From: Acidobacteriota bacterium
Lineage (GTDB): Bacteria; Acidobacteriota; Vicinamibacteria; Vicinamibacterales; 2-12-FULL-66-21
Direction: 5' to 3'
DNA length: 44,163 nucleotides
Assembly: GCA_003223835.1 (NCBI GenBank)
Contig: QHWR01000107.1
Location: 1 to 44,163 of the forward strand
The position numbers were made by a program, and so were the translations under genes. Under the pieces are notes generated by a model. It saw only the letters and a program-made list of their open reading frames with translations. It did no database searches and was not told the DNA's origin. This document shows, one piece after another, positions 25,924 to 33,791 of the stretch. Within the stretch, counting starts at the first letter, position 1; every line of letters starts with the position of its first letter.

Positions 25924-26957
25924 CAGTGGACCTCTTGTTTCAGCAGCGCACAGAGCGCGTCCCGGCGCGTCGTCCACTCGGCGCGCAAGTCGCGCCTGAG
26001 GGCCGCCATCTCGCCGGCGAGCTGCCGGCGCATCCCGAGCGCACGCGTGATCGCGGCGGCGTGCAAGACGGGATCGTGGGCGGAATAGATCGTGCCGTTT
26101 CTGAAGTACTGCCGGAGCGCCGGCGTGTCCGACGTCACGAGGGGTTTGGCGAGCGCGACCGCTTCGTAGGCGCCGCACACCAGGCAGTCGTCCATCATCG
26201 TGAGGTCCACGATGACGTCGGCGCGGGCCAGGAGCTGCTCGTACGCGCTCTCGGAAAGAAAGCCCGTCAGATGCACGTGCGAGGGGACCGCCACCGCACG
26301 TTTCATGCGCCGCGGATTACCCGTGACGTAAAGATCGATCGATGGTCCGATCAGACGCGCGGCGTCGATCACTTCCAGAAACGGCTCGTCCGGAGCGTAG
26401 GTGCACACGAACACGACCGCTGGGCGCGCCGCGTTTTCAAGCGCGTGCGGTCGAACGGCGAGGCCCGGGATCCTGTCCGGCAATGCGAAGGCCCGGCCGC
26501 CGTGCTGCTCGACGACGCGTTTCAGCGCGTCGTTGCTGACGACGCTGACGTCCGCCGTACGGTGGATGAATCGAAGGGCCGCCAGGTACAACCTCCCCGA
26601 ATAGTTGAACGGCACGACCGCTTCGTTGTGCAGGTCGGCGACGAGCCGGTAGCCGAACGCGTGCTTCAACAGCGAGACCCAGACGCCGAGGAGCACCGAC
26701 GGACACTGCACCAGAAGAACTGACGGACGTCGTCGCGCGAGGCGCCAGACCGTCTGCCAGAGCAGAATCGGGTATCTCACAAGCCAACGGGACCGGGACG
26801 TCAACTCGACGAGCTCCGCGTGGAGTGAACGCGACAATTCACGCGTCCGCCGGTGGCGCTCCCACGAGATCCAGACGGCGCCGTCCGGCAGACGCTCCGC
26901 CGGAGCGAACGCCCTCACCGTTTCAGGTGCAACGCGGGACAACTCTGCGCCAATCAT
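25923..26957 (-). CDS. Glycosyltransferase, GT4-like
   Basis: A 344-residue protein with two Rossmann-like halves. The first contains ARRRPSVLLVQCPSVLLGVW and LVADLHNEAVVPFNYSGRLY. The second contains VVFVCTYAPDEPFLEVIDAA and VDLTMMDDCLVCGAYEAVAL-AKPLVTSDTPALRQYF, corresponding to the donor-binding region of GT4 enzymes although the usual ExxxxxxxE motif is relaxed. The start is ATG 26957, 5 nt after the stop of the upstream GT2 gene; the longer frame upstream is antisense-like. Specificity is unknown. Confidence 0.75.
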   Translation of the reverse strand: MIGAELSRVAPETVRAFAPAERLPDGAVWISWERHRRTRELSRSLHAELVELTSRSRWLVRYPILLWQTVWRLARRRPSVLLVQCPSVLLGVWVSLLKHAFGYRLVADLHNEAVVPFNYSGRLYLAALRFIHRTADVSVVSNDALKRVVEQHGGRAFALPDRIPGLAVRPHALENAARPAVVFVCTYAPDEPFLEVIDAARLIGPSIDLYVTGNPRRMKRAVAVPSHVHLTGFLSESAYEQLLARADVIVDLTMMDDCLVCGAYEAVALAKPLVTSDTPALRQYFRNGTIYSAHDPVLHAAAITRALGMRRQLAGEMAALRRDLRAEWTTRRDALCALLKQEVH

Positions 26958-26962
26958 CGTTC

Positions 26963-28096
26963 TCAACCCAGCCGCGGCGTCCACACCGTCTGGCGGCGCC
27001 CGCGCAGAAAGCTGACCAGCGCGTGCGCGGCGGCGGCATTGATCACCACGAAGTAGTAGGGAAGGCTCACGATTCGATTCGAGCGGCCCAGTCGCTCGAC
27101 GACGTGTCCCGCGGCCGCCAGCAGCAACAGGGCTGAACCGGCGAGGAAGCTCGCGCGATAGAACCATCCGGCCGATTGCAGCGTCGCAGCGCTCAGGTAC
27201 AGGGGCGGAAGCGCCGCGAACGCCAGATAGCGAAGCGCTTTGTGCGAGAACAACTGAATCGAAAACAGTCCGTAGCGGCGGACGTCGAAGAGCTCGCGCA
27301 TTTCGGCGAGCGTCCACCAGGCTCTCAGCGCAACCCGCACGCGCATCCGATACTCCGCTCCGGACGTCGTCAGGCTGTCTTCGCGCAGGAGGGCGGCGGG
27401 TTCGTACACGACGCGATAGCCGCGCCGGACGACATCCAGGGGAAGCACGAAATCCGGCAGCTGCTCGTCCCGCATCGAAACGTAGAGTGACTTGCGGACC
27501 GCGTCGATTCCGCCGTTCACGCCGACGATCGATCCGAAGTTCGTTTCCGCGCGCCTCAGCATGTCCTCGTAGGTCATGTACAACGAGCAACCGAGTCCGG
27601 CTCCCGCAACGTCACCGTAGATCAGCCGGCCCGTTACGTAGCCCACTTGCGGATCCTGGAAGTTACGCACGAGCATCCGGATGGCATCGGCGCCGTATAT
27701 TGAGTTCGCGTCCGCGAACACAAGGACTTCTCCGGTCGCGCGCGGAACGGCGAGGTTCAGCGCCGCCGTCTTGCCGCGCTGCGGTTCCTGTCGAAGGACC
27801 ATGACGCGATCGTCACCGGCGGCACGGGCGATCCGATCCGTATCGTCGGTCGAGGCGTCCGACACGACGATGATCTGCAGCTTGTCGCGTGGATAGTCGA
27901 GGCGGACCTTGTTCTCGATCGTGGCGGCGATGCGCGTCGCCTCATTCCGCGCGGCGGTCAGAATGGAAACCGTCGGCTCGTACGTGCCGCGTCCGACGTC
28001 GCGGGTGAACAGGCGGCCGAAGCCGATCGCCAGGGCGGCATAGCCGACGTAGGCATACAGGACGACGCCGAACGAGATCCAGAAGACGTATTCCAC
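26963..28096 (-). CDS. Membrane glycosyltransferase, GT2 family
   Basis: About 377 residues. There is one N-terminal span (about residues 5-25). The GT-A domain has TVSILTAARNEATRIAATIE, IIVVSDASTDDTDRIARAAG, the DxD-like motif VFADANS and, further on, RDEQLPDFVLPLDVVRRGYR. Three or four C-terminal spans (about 275-360) follow. This topology is that of processive or lipid-linked GT2 enzymes. GTG at 28096 follows GAGGTG with a 6-nt spacer and lies just after the O-antigen ligase stop, so I prefer it to an upstream start at 28168. Its role is chain elongation or repeat-unit assembly on the cytoplasmic side. Confidence 0.85.
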   Translation of the reverse strand: MEYVFWISFGVVLYAYVGYAALAIGFGRLFTRDVGRGTYEPTVSILTAARNEATRIAATIENKVRLDYPRDKLQIIVVSDASTDDTDRIARAAGDDRVMVLRQEPQRGKTAALNLAVPRATGEVLVFADANSIYGADAIRMLVRNFQDPQVGYVTGRLIYGDVAGAGLGCSLYMTYEDMLRRAETNFGSIVGVNGGIDAVRKSLYVSMRDEQLPDFVLPLDVVRRGYRVVYEPAALLREDSLTTSGAEYRMRVRVALRAWWTLAEMRELFDVRRYGLFSIQLFSHKALRYLAFAALPPLYLSAATLQSAGWFYRASFLAGSALLLLAAAGHVVERLGRSNRIVSLPYYFVVINAAAAHALVSFLRGRRQTVWTPRLG

Positions 28097-28106
28097 AGGC
28101 AGCACC

Positions 28107-29393
28107 TCAGGAACTCGCCGGCGCCGGGTGAAGAGACCGAGCGTCAACACGGGCGGCCACCCGTTCAACAGCCTGGGCCTCGGCGGGCTGCGTCAGCCGT
28201 CCCAGCACCTCGGTGAGTCCCGCGGTCAAGTACCACTCGTAGCTCGAGAGACCGTAACTGGCGAAGCTGAAGAGGACGTTCATCCCGATGAACACCTGCA
28301 CGGCGGGCACGAGGCCGCAGAGCAGCGTCGGCGGCGCCGCCGAGCGGCGAAGCGCGCGTCCGCCGGCCGCGAGGTCCAACAGCAGCGAACGCATGAACAT
28401 CAGGAAGATCACGAGGCCGCAGACGCCGAGCTCCTGCGAGATCTCGAGGTAGAGGTTGTGCGACAGCTGGTCCACGCTGCCGAAGTTGAAGTTGGCTTCG
28501 CGCGACGTGCCGAGCCCGTGCCCGAACAACGGCCGGTGCATCGTGACCTGGAGGTTGTCCTTCTGGCGATCCAGGCGCGTCTGCACCGTCGCCGAGTTTT
28601 TCGTCTGGCCGCTGAAGATCGAAGTGTAGCGGTCCTGCTGGTCCGGCGAGAGGCGCGGCACCACGATGAGCACGGTGGCGGCGACGACCGCCAGGAGCGC
28701 GACCTTGTGCCGGCTCTTCCACCAGACCAGCGCGAAAATCGCCGCGAGCCCCACGAGCCCCGACCGCGATCCCGTCAGGACCAGCACGTAGATCAGGAAT
28801 GGCAACGAAACCAGATAGATGAGACGTCCCGCCACACTCCTGCCGGTCAGGTAATGGAGGAATGGCAGAACGGTCAGGACGATGGCCGCGAGACCGTTCG
28901 GGTTCACGACGTCATCGGGCGCGCCCGACAGACGATCCATGTACTCCCAATCGGCCATGCTGGCGATGGAACCCCAATACCCCTGCGTGAGGTGCAGGTA
29001 CAGCGGTTCGAACACGCGGAACATCTGGCAGCCGATGAAGACGATCAACAGGTGCTTGAGCCGTCCGCGCGTGGTGACGAGCGCGACGGTGAACGGAAAG
29101 AAAACGAACCCTTTCAGAAACTGCGGAAACCCGGTTTTCACGACGCTGCCGGGCCACTCGACGAGCGGCAGCGTCACGATGATGTAGATGACGAGCGTCC
29201 ACAGGAGACGCCGCGTCCGCCGATCGGCGCGCGGCTCCTGCGAGCCGGCCGTGCTCACGACGCACAGCACGGCGATCAGGCACAACAGTACGAGGTCGGC
29301 TCTGATGGAGGCCAGCGCCTCATAACGCGTCGGCAGGTGCAGAAACCAACTGCACACGAACACGAGGTACAGACGGAATGCCAGCGTGTCCAT
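28107..29393 (-). CDS. O-antigen ligase/polymerase family membrane protein
   Basis: A 428-residue integral membrane protein with about ten to twelve spans. The periplasmic loop signature GHGLGTSREANFNF, followed by LSHNLYLEISQELGVCGLVI, is the hallmark of the Wzy_C/O-antigen ligase family; also seen is LTGSRSGLVGLAAIFALVWW. In an EPS island with a priming transferase it is most likely the polymerase that joins repeat units at the periplasmic face. No Wzx-type flippase was found in the window; it may lie beyond the edge. The gene starts 1 nt after the stop of the upstream GT4 gene. Confidence 0.87.
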   Translation of the reverse strand: MDTLAFRLYLVFVCSWFLHLPTRYEALASIRADLVLLCLIAVLCVVSTAGSQEPRADRRTRRLLWTLVIYIIVTLPLVEWPGSVVKTGFPQFLKGFVFFPFTVALVTTRGRLKHLLIVFIGCQMFRVFEPLYLHLTQGYWGSIASMADWEYMDRLSGAPDDVVNPNGLAAIVLTVLPFLHYLTGRSVAGRLIYLVSLPFLIYVLVLTGSRSGLVGLAAIFALVWWKSRHKVALLAVVAATVLIVVPRLSPDQQDRYTSIFSGQTKNSATVQTRLDRQKDNLQVTMHRPLFGHGLGTSREANFNFGSVDQLSHNLYLEISQELGVCGLVIFLMFMRSLLLDLAAGGRALRRSAAPPTLLCGLVPAVQVFIGMNVLFSFASYGLSSYEWYLTAGLTEVLGRLTQPAEAQAVERVAARVDARSLHPAPASS

Positions 29394-29394
29394 G

Positions 29395-30597
29395 TCAGTG
29401 CGTCAGAACACGCCGGTACAGGTCCGCGTACTCGCGGACCATTTCGCTGGCTCGAAAGGACTGCCGGACGCGGGTCGCTGCCCGGTCAACCAATTCGGCG
29501 CGCAACGCAGCGTCCTGGAGAAGACGTTCGATCGCCGACGCGAGGCTCGACGGATCGCCCGGTTCAACGAGGAGGCCGCAGTGGCTTTCTTCCAGGACTT
29601 CACGGAGACCGCCGACGCGCGATGCGATCACGGGGACGCCGAGCGCCATCGCTTCCAGAAGGACGTACGGGAGTCCCTCGTGCCGGGATGGGATGACCAC
29701 CGCGTCGAGCGCGGCGATGCGCTCGTGCACGGCCGGCGTGAATCCATGGAAGCGCACGCGGTCCGCCACGCCCCATTCCTCCGACCACCGTCGGCACTGC
29801 GCTTCGAGCGGCCCCGTGCCGAAGACGTGCACACGAATCGCGTCGAGGTGTCTCAGGCGGACGAGCGCCTGCAGCAGCTCGCGATGGCCTTTCACCGGAG
29901 CGATCCGTCCGACGATTCCGATGTTGAATGTGCCGGCGTTGCGTTTTCTCCGCGCGATCCCGGACGATCGGGGGGGCGGCATCTCGATGCCGTTGTAGAT
30001 GACCCGCTGCGGGATCGCGCGGCGTCGCAGACGCGCGTGCGACTCGATGTCGTTCGACACGAACGCGACGCCATCGACCACCGCATGAGACGCGAGACGT
30101 TCGATCGCGACGTTGGCCGACAGACGGCAGTGGTTCCACACGCCCCGCCACCCTGCGAGCGGCTCGAGGCGTCCGTGCTCGGTCTTGACGACCTTGATTC
30201 CGAGCGCCCGCGCGGCAAGGCCGCCGACGACAGAGGCTTTGTACCCCTGGACGTGGAGGACGTTGATGCGGTGCCGGCGGAGCACGCCGGCAAGCTGCCG
30301 GAAGTGGCGCGGGTCGTATTTCCCGAAACGATCGAGCACCTCGACCGGAATCCCCGATCCGCGCAGCTTGCGCGCGAGCAACTCGTCATGGAACAGGATG
30401 ACGACCGCTTCGACGTCGCCCGCCCGGAGCCCGTGCGCCAGGGTCAGGACGAACTGCTCGACGCCCCCCCAGATTTCGCCGGCCGCGCAGATGCCGACCC
30501 GCGGCGGCGCGACCTGGTCACGTTCGAGTGCGAGATGGCGATTGGGGGATCCAGAGCAAGGACCCTTCCACACGAGCGCCCCCGTGACACCGATCAA
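29395..30597 (-). CDS. Glycosyltransferase, GT4 family
   Basis: A protein of 400 residues if TTG at 30597 is used. The GT4 N-domain starts VGICAAGEIWGGVEQFVLTL and includes VLHVQGYKASVVGGLAARAL and KTEHGRLEPL. The C-domain has FNIGIVGRIAPVKGHRELLQ, VHVFGTGPLEAQCRR and the donor motif PSRHEGLPYVLLEAMALGVP with both Glu residues. The N-terminal 30 residues before VGIC look unstructured; GTG at 30573 is an alternative start. It retains all expected active-site motifs. Confidence 0.87.
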   Translation of the reverse strand: MIGVTGALVWKGPCSGSPNRHLALERDQVAPPRVGICAAGEIWGGVEQFVLTLAHGLRAGDVEAVVILFHDELLARKLRGSGIPVEVLDRFGKYDPRHFRQLAGVLRRHRINVLHVQGYKASVVGGLAARALGIKVVKTEHGRLEPLAGWRGVWNHCRLSANVAIERLASHAVVDGVAFVSNDIESHARLRRRAIPQRVIYNGIEMPPPRSSGIARRKRNAGTFNIGIVGRIAPVKGHRELLQALVRLRHLDAIRVHVFGTGPLEAQCRRWSEEWGVADRVRFHGFTPAVHERIAALDAVVIPSRHEGLPYVLLEAMALGVPVIASRVGGLREVLEESHCGLLVEPGDPSSLASAIERLLQDAALRAELVDRAATRVRQSFRASEMVREYADLYRRVLTH

Positions 30598-30696
30598 ACG
30601 CTGATTCTGCAGGGGCTTGCGGGCCGTTCGCGGGCGCCCGGTCGGCCGGCCGGAAAGAAGTCTGCCGGCGGCATGACAACGTTCTGCTCTGCCTCG

Positions 30697-31842
30697 TCAG
30701 CGCGCCTGCGACGGAACCGGCACCGGAGCGCCCGCGCCCCCGCGCGCGAGCGTCTCGTAGAGGTCCATATGCGATTCGACCATTCGAGCGCTCGTCAGCC
30801 CGCGAACGCTCTGCGCGGCCCGTCGACCCATGCTCTCGGCGAGCGACGAGGAGTCGAGCAGCCGGGCGATCCGGTCGGCGAGCGACTCGACGTCGCCCGG
30901 ATTGACGAGAAAGCCCGTGACCCCTTCGGTCACGATTTCGCGGTTTCCGCCGACGTTGGTCGTCACGACCGGTTTCCCGCAGTGCATGTATTCGAGCACG
31001 GCGTTGCTGAAGCCTTCCGATTCCGAGCAGAGAACGCCGATGGAGAAGTGCCTGATGACGGGAACGGCGTCGCGCACGCCGGCCACGAAGCGCACGGCGC
31101 CTTCGAGCCGGAGCGCCCGAGTGGCATCGCGAAGCGGCGATTCCAGCTCTCCGCCGCCAACCAGCACCAGCCGCGCGCGCGGGTGGCGGGCGCGCACGAG
31201 AGAGAACGCGCGCAGCAGATCGTCATGGCGCTTCCAGGCGTTGAAATTCGCCACGATGCCGACGATCGGCGCGTCGTCGTCGATGTTGTGACGCTCGCGG
31301 AAGCCCGCGAGCGGTCCGGCCTCGAACCGGGCCGCGTCGTGCCCGTTGTAAAACACATGCATCCGGTCGAGCGGAAATCCTTCGAGGCGATGCGCGTGCT
31401 GCCGCACGGCGTCGCTGTTCGCGATGATGCGCTCGACGAACCGGTTGCTGATGCGAAGGACGGCGAGCTGGCGAGGCGTGTACCAGAATCCCATGTCCCG
31501 TCGTGAGCCGATGACGCGAGCGCCGCCCAGGCGACAGAAGAGCGGCGCCGCGATCGACGCCGCGTTCATGAACACGTGGACGATCTGGAACGCCTCGCGC
31601 CTGACGTGCGACGTCACCGGGATCAACTTGAGCGCGGCCATTGGATGGAGCAGCCGCGGGACGCCGAACACCCGGACCGAAGACGCGAGCGCGGCCAACG
31701 GCTCGAGGTCCGCCGTGGCTCGAAAAACGCCGAGGTGCGGCTCGAATCGACGCCGATCCAGGCGCTTGAGCAATTCGAGAAGCTGTCCCTCCGTGCCGCC
31801 GATTCCGTCCACGGCATCCAGCAGGTACAGGAGTTTGATCAC
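30697..31842 (-). CDS. Glycosyltransferase, GT4 family (first gene of the reverse operon)
   Basis: A 381-residue GT4 enzyme. Its N-domain begins KLLYLLDAVDGIGGTEGQLL, and its C-domain has PIVGIVANFNAWKRHDDLLR, LVLVGGGELESPLRDATRAL and CSESEGFSNAVLEYMHCGKP with the two Glu residues. The start is GTG at 31842. The only promoter found for the 12-kb reverse operon, a sigma-54 element at 31858-31873, would start transcription about 5 nt before this codon. A gap of 99 bp separates it from the next gene; no extra promoter was recognised there. Confidence 0.87.
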   Translation of the reverse strand: MIKLLYLLDAVDGIGGTEGQLLELLKRLDRRRFEPHLGVFRATADLEPLAALASSVRVFGVPRLLHPMAALKLIPVTSHVRREAFQIVHVFMNAASIAAPLFCRLGGARVIGSRRDMGFWYTPRQLAVLRISNRFVERIIANSDAVRQHAHRLEGFPLDRMHVFYNGHDAARFEAGPLAGFRERHNIDDDAPIVGIVANFNAWKRHDDLLRAFSLVRARHPRARLVLVGGGELESPLRDATRALRLEGAVRFVAGVRDAVPVIRHFSIGVLCSESEGFSNAVLEYMHCGKPVVTTNVGGNREIVTEGVTGFLVNPGDVESLADRIARLLDSSSLAESMGRRAAQSVRGLTSARMVESHMDLYETLARGGAGAPVPVPSQAR

Positions 31843-31857
31843 GGTGCGACCAGCAGG

Positions 31858-31873
31858 AGCAAAATGCCTTCCG
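31858..31873 (-). promoter_or_regulatory. Sigma-54 promoter element of the reverse EPS operon
   Basis: The reverse strand reads CGGAAGGCATTTTGCT. The GG-N10-GC spacing is exact and the -12 box is strong, but the -24 box has A instead of C after GG. The UAS-like GACTTAATTC lies 72 bp further upstream, the same phase as at 36175 and 40475. The predicted start near 31847 leaves an extremely short leader before the GTG at 31842. Confidence 0.5.
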
Positions 31874-31935
31874 CCGTTCGGCGGTCAAAGGCACGGGTTT
31901 CTCCGTCGCACGATTCGGAAGTACGCTGTCAGGTT

Positions 31936-31945
31936 GACTTAATTC
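31936..31945. promoter_or_regulatory. Candidate enhancer (UAS) of the reverse EPS operon
   Basis: GACTTAATTC matches GACTTTAGTC in 8 of 10 positions. It lies in the 175-bp divergent region, 72 bp from the reverse sigma-54 element (about seven helical turns). Confidence 0.42.
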
Positions 31946-32017
31946 AGCGCGAGCGGAGAACGCTTTGTCAGGGCGGGGCAGCGGATTGGCACTTCTTTTG
32001 GAGGAGTGGCGCCACCG

Positions 32018-33427
32018 ATGTCGTTGCCCGCGCCCACCCAGGCGGCCGTGCCGCTCGGCCAGTTCCGTCCGCCACAGCGGCGCCATCCGATCCGATGGGC
32101 GCGCGGGCAGATTTCCCCTCGCGTGTCGTCTTTGCGCGACGGCTTCGTCCGCGTCGCGGTGTTCAGAGGCTTGTTCCTCGCCTGGTCGTTCGTCAAGTCC
32201 TTCTGGTATCGATTCATCCGCGACGACTGGCAGTCTGCGGAAGCGACGCTCCGCTACAGTCGCATCATGTCCGGCGGGGGACTCGGCGCGTCGACGCCGC
32301 CGTCGATCGTCCGGCGCAACGACGAGATCATCCGCCGATGCGTTGCGGGCTCGCCGTCGAACCATCTCCTGACGTCGTACGGCGCGAGCACCGAAGCCGC
32401 GCGCTACCGCCGCGAATTCCTGGGATACGGACTCGAACACGCCCTCGCGCTCAAGTACCCGCGTGCGAGCGATCGTCCGGATCGTGAAGGCGATCTGCTC
32501 GTGTTGAAGCCGTGGATGGGGGAGCGCGAGCGTGGGGTCCTGCTCATTCAATACACGGACGGGATCAGGAAGTGGGGTTACGAGGAAGTGACGCTTCTCA
32601 TGCTGCTCGGCCTCCACACGGACGTCGTCGTCGAGGCGCAGTACCATCTGGACTACGAGTACATTCGGCGGCTCGGCCGCAACATGCATCCGCTGAATCT
32701 CGGCGCGGGCGATTGGGCGGATCCCGACACCTTCCGCGACGACCCACGCGTCGAGAAGCGCTACGACGCGATCATGATCGCGAACTGGCAGCGCCTGAAG
32801 CGTCACGAGGTGCTGTTCAGGTCGTTGAAACCGATCGCACGCCGGATCGGACGCGTCGCGCTCGTCGGCTATCCGTGCGCGGGGCGAACCGGCGACGACA
32901 TCCGGAGAGAGGCGGCGCGGCACGGGGTGCTGGACCTGTTGGACATCTACGAGTCAGTGCCTCCAGAGAAAGTCAGTGAACTCCTGCGGCAGTCGAAGGT
33001 CGCGCTCATGCTGACGAAACGCGAAGGAGCCAACCGCGCGATCTACGAAGCGCTGTTTTCAGACGTGCCGGTGCTGGTGTCGGAAAGCAACGTCGGCGTG
33101 AACCGTGCCCACGTGAACGACGAAACCGGGGTGTTCTCGTCTGACGAGGACCTCGGTGAGAATCTCCTGCGGCTGGTCCACGAGCGCGCGCGGTACACGC
33201 CGCGCGCGTGGGCTCTCAAGCACACCGGCTATCAGAACTCGACGCGCCGGCTGAACACGATGCTCAGGAATCTCGCCGTCCAGCGCGGCGAGGCGTGGAC
33301 CGCCGGGATCTACTACAAGAAGAACCGGCCGCACGCGATGTTCCCCGATGCCCGCGAGCGCGACGCAGCGCGGCGTCACCTCGCGACGCTCGAACCGTTT
33401 CTTCGCGTTCCCTCCAAGACCGAGTAA
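32018..33427 (+). CDS. Glycosyltransferase-like protein (GT4 C-terminal type)
   Basis: About 469 residues, soluble. The central part has IMIANWQRLKRHEVLFRSLK and RIGRVALVGYPCAGRTGDDI. The last third carries LLRQSKVALMLTKREGANRA followed by IYEALFSDVPVLVSESNVGV, the GT4 donor-site pattern with paired acidic residues. The N-terminal 230 residues are not a familiar domain. ATG at 32018 follows GGAGGAG at a long spacing; GTG at 32006 sits too close to it. The gene runs alone, divergent from the reverse operon. A TGGCACTTCTTTTGGA sequence at 31986-32001 resembles a sigma-54 element but has GG in place of GC at -12, so its promoter is not settled. Confidence 0.78.
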   Translation: MSLPAPTQAAVPLGQFRPPQRRHPIRWARGQISPRVSSLRDGFVRVAVFRGLFLAWSFVKSFWYRFIRDDWQSAEATLRYSRIMSGGGLGASTPPSIVRRNDEIIRRCVAGSPSNHLLTSYGASTEAARYRREFLGYGLEHALALKYPRASDRPDREGDLLVLKPWMGERERGVLLIQYTDGIRKWGYEEVTLLMLLGLHTDVVVEAQYHLDYEYIRRLGRNMHPLNLGAGDWADPDTFRDDPRVEKRYDAIMIANWQRLKRHEVLFRSLKPIARRIGRVALVGYPCAGRTGDDIRREAARHGVLDLLDIYESVPPEKVSELLRQSKVALMLTKREGANRAIYEALFSDVPVLVSESNVGVNRAHVNDETGVFSSDEDLGENLLRLVHERARYTPRAWALKHTGYQNSTRRLNTMLRNLAVQRGEAWTAGIYYKKNRPHAMFPDARERDAARRHLATLEPFLRVPSKTE

Positions 33428-33690
33428 CGTCGTGCGCGCGCGCGGCGACCGGGCGGGCGCACCGGCGCGTTCATTCGACAGAACCGTTATTTTTCTCGGC
33501 CGCGGCCTGCTCGTCCCGCTTCGTCATCGACTCGCAGATGTGACATTGCCTCCCGGAGAAGGCGCTCTCGCGCGGGGGCTCCGCGCCGTCCGCGGATGCC
33601 GCCGAAAAATGGCAATAACTCATTGAGTCATAGTTAGTTGTGGCGTTCGTGTCAGCGGACGGCGCCGGCGGGCCGCGGCGGCGATCGCCG
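33428..33690. other. Non-coding region upstream of the LamG/Ig-like gene, with an inverted repeat
   Basis: About 260 bp without a convincing gene. A T-rich stretch near 33488-33497 could end the upstream transcript. The inverted repeat ACTC-ATT-GAGT at 33618-33628, flanked to give AACT and AGTC half-sites, is centred 68 bp before the sigma-54 element at 33691. That is the same relative position as the GACT-TT-AGTC repeats at other promoters. Confidence 0.4.
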
Positions 33691-33706
33691 CGGCAGTCCC
33701 TTTGCA
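33691..33706 (+). promoter_or_regulatory. Sigma-54 promoter element of the LamG/Ig-like gene
   Basis: CGGCAGTCCCTTTGCA has GG-N10-GC spacing and shares TCCCTTTGC with the element at 13368. The predicted start near 33717 gives a leader of about 75 nt before the ATG at 33792. Confidence 0.62.
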
Positions 33707-33791
33707 CTCGCGCGGGAGTATCTGGCCGAATCGCGCGTCCGCACGTTGGCAAGAACAACGTGGGGGCCCACGCGTTACGGCGAGGACTCCC

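Noticed and set aside
31986-32001. TGGCACTTCTTTTGGA as a sigma-54 element for the gene at 32018
   Set aside because: The -24 box is perfect, but the invariant GC of the -12 box is GG, and the start would fall at the ribosome-binding site. I leave it as a near miss.
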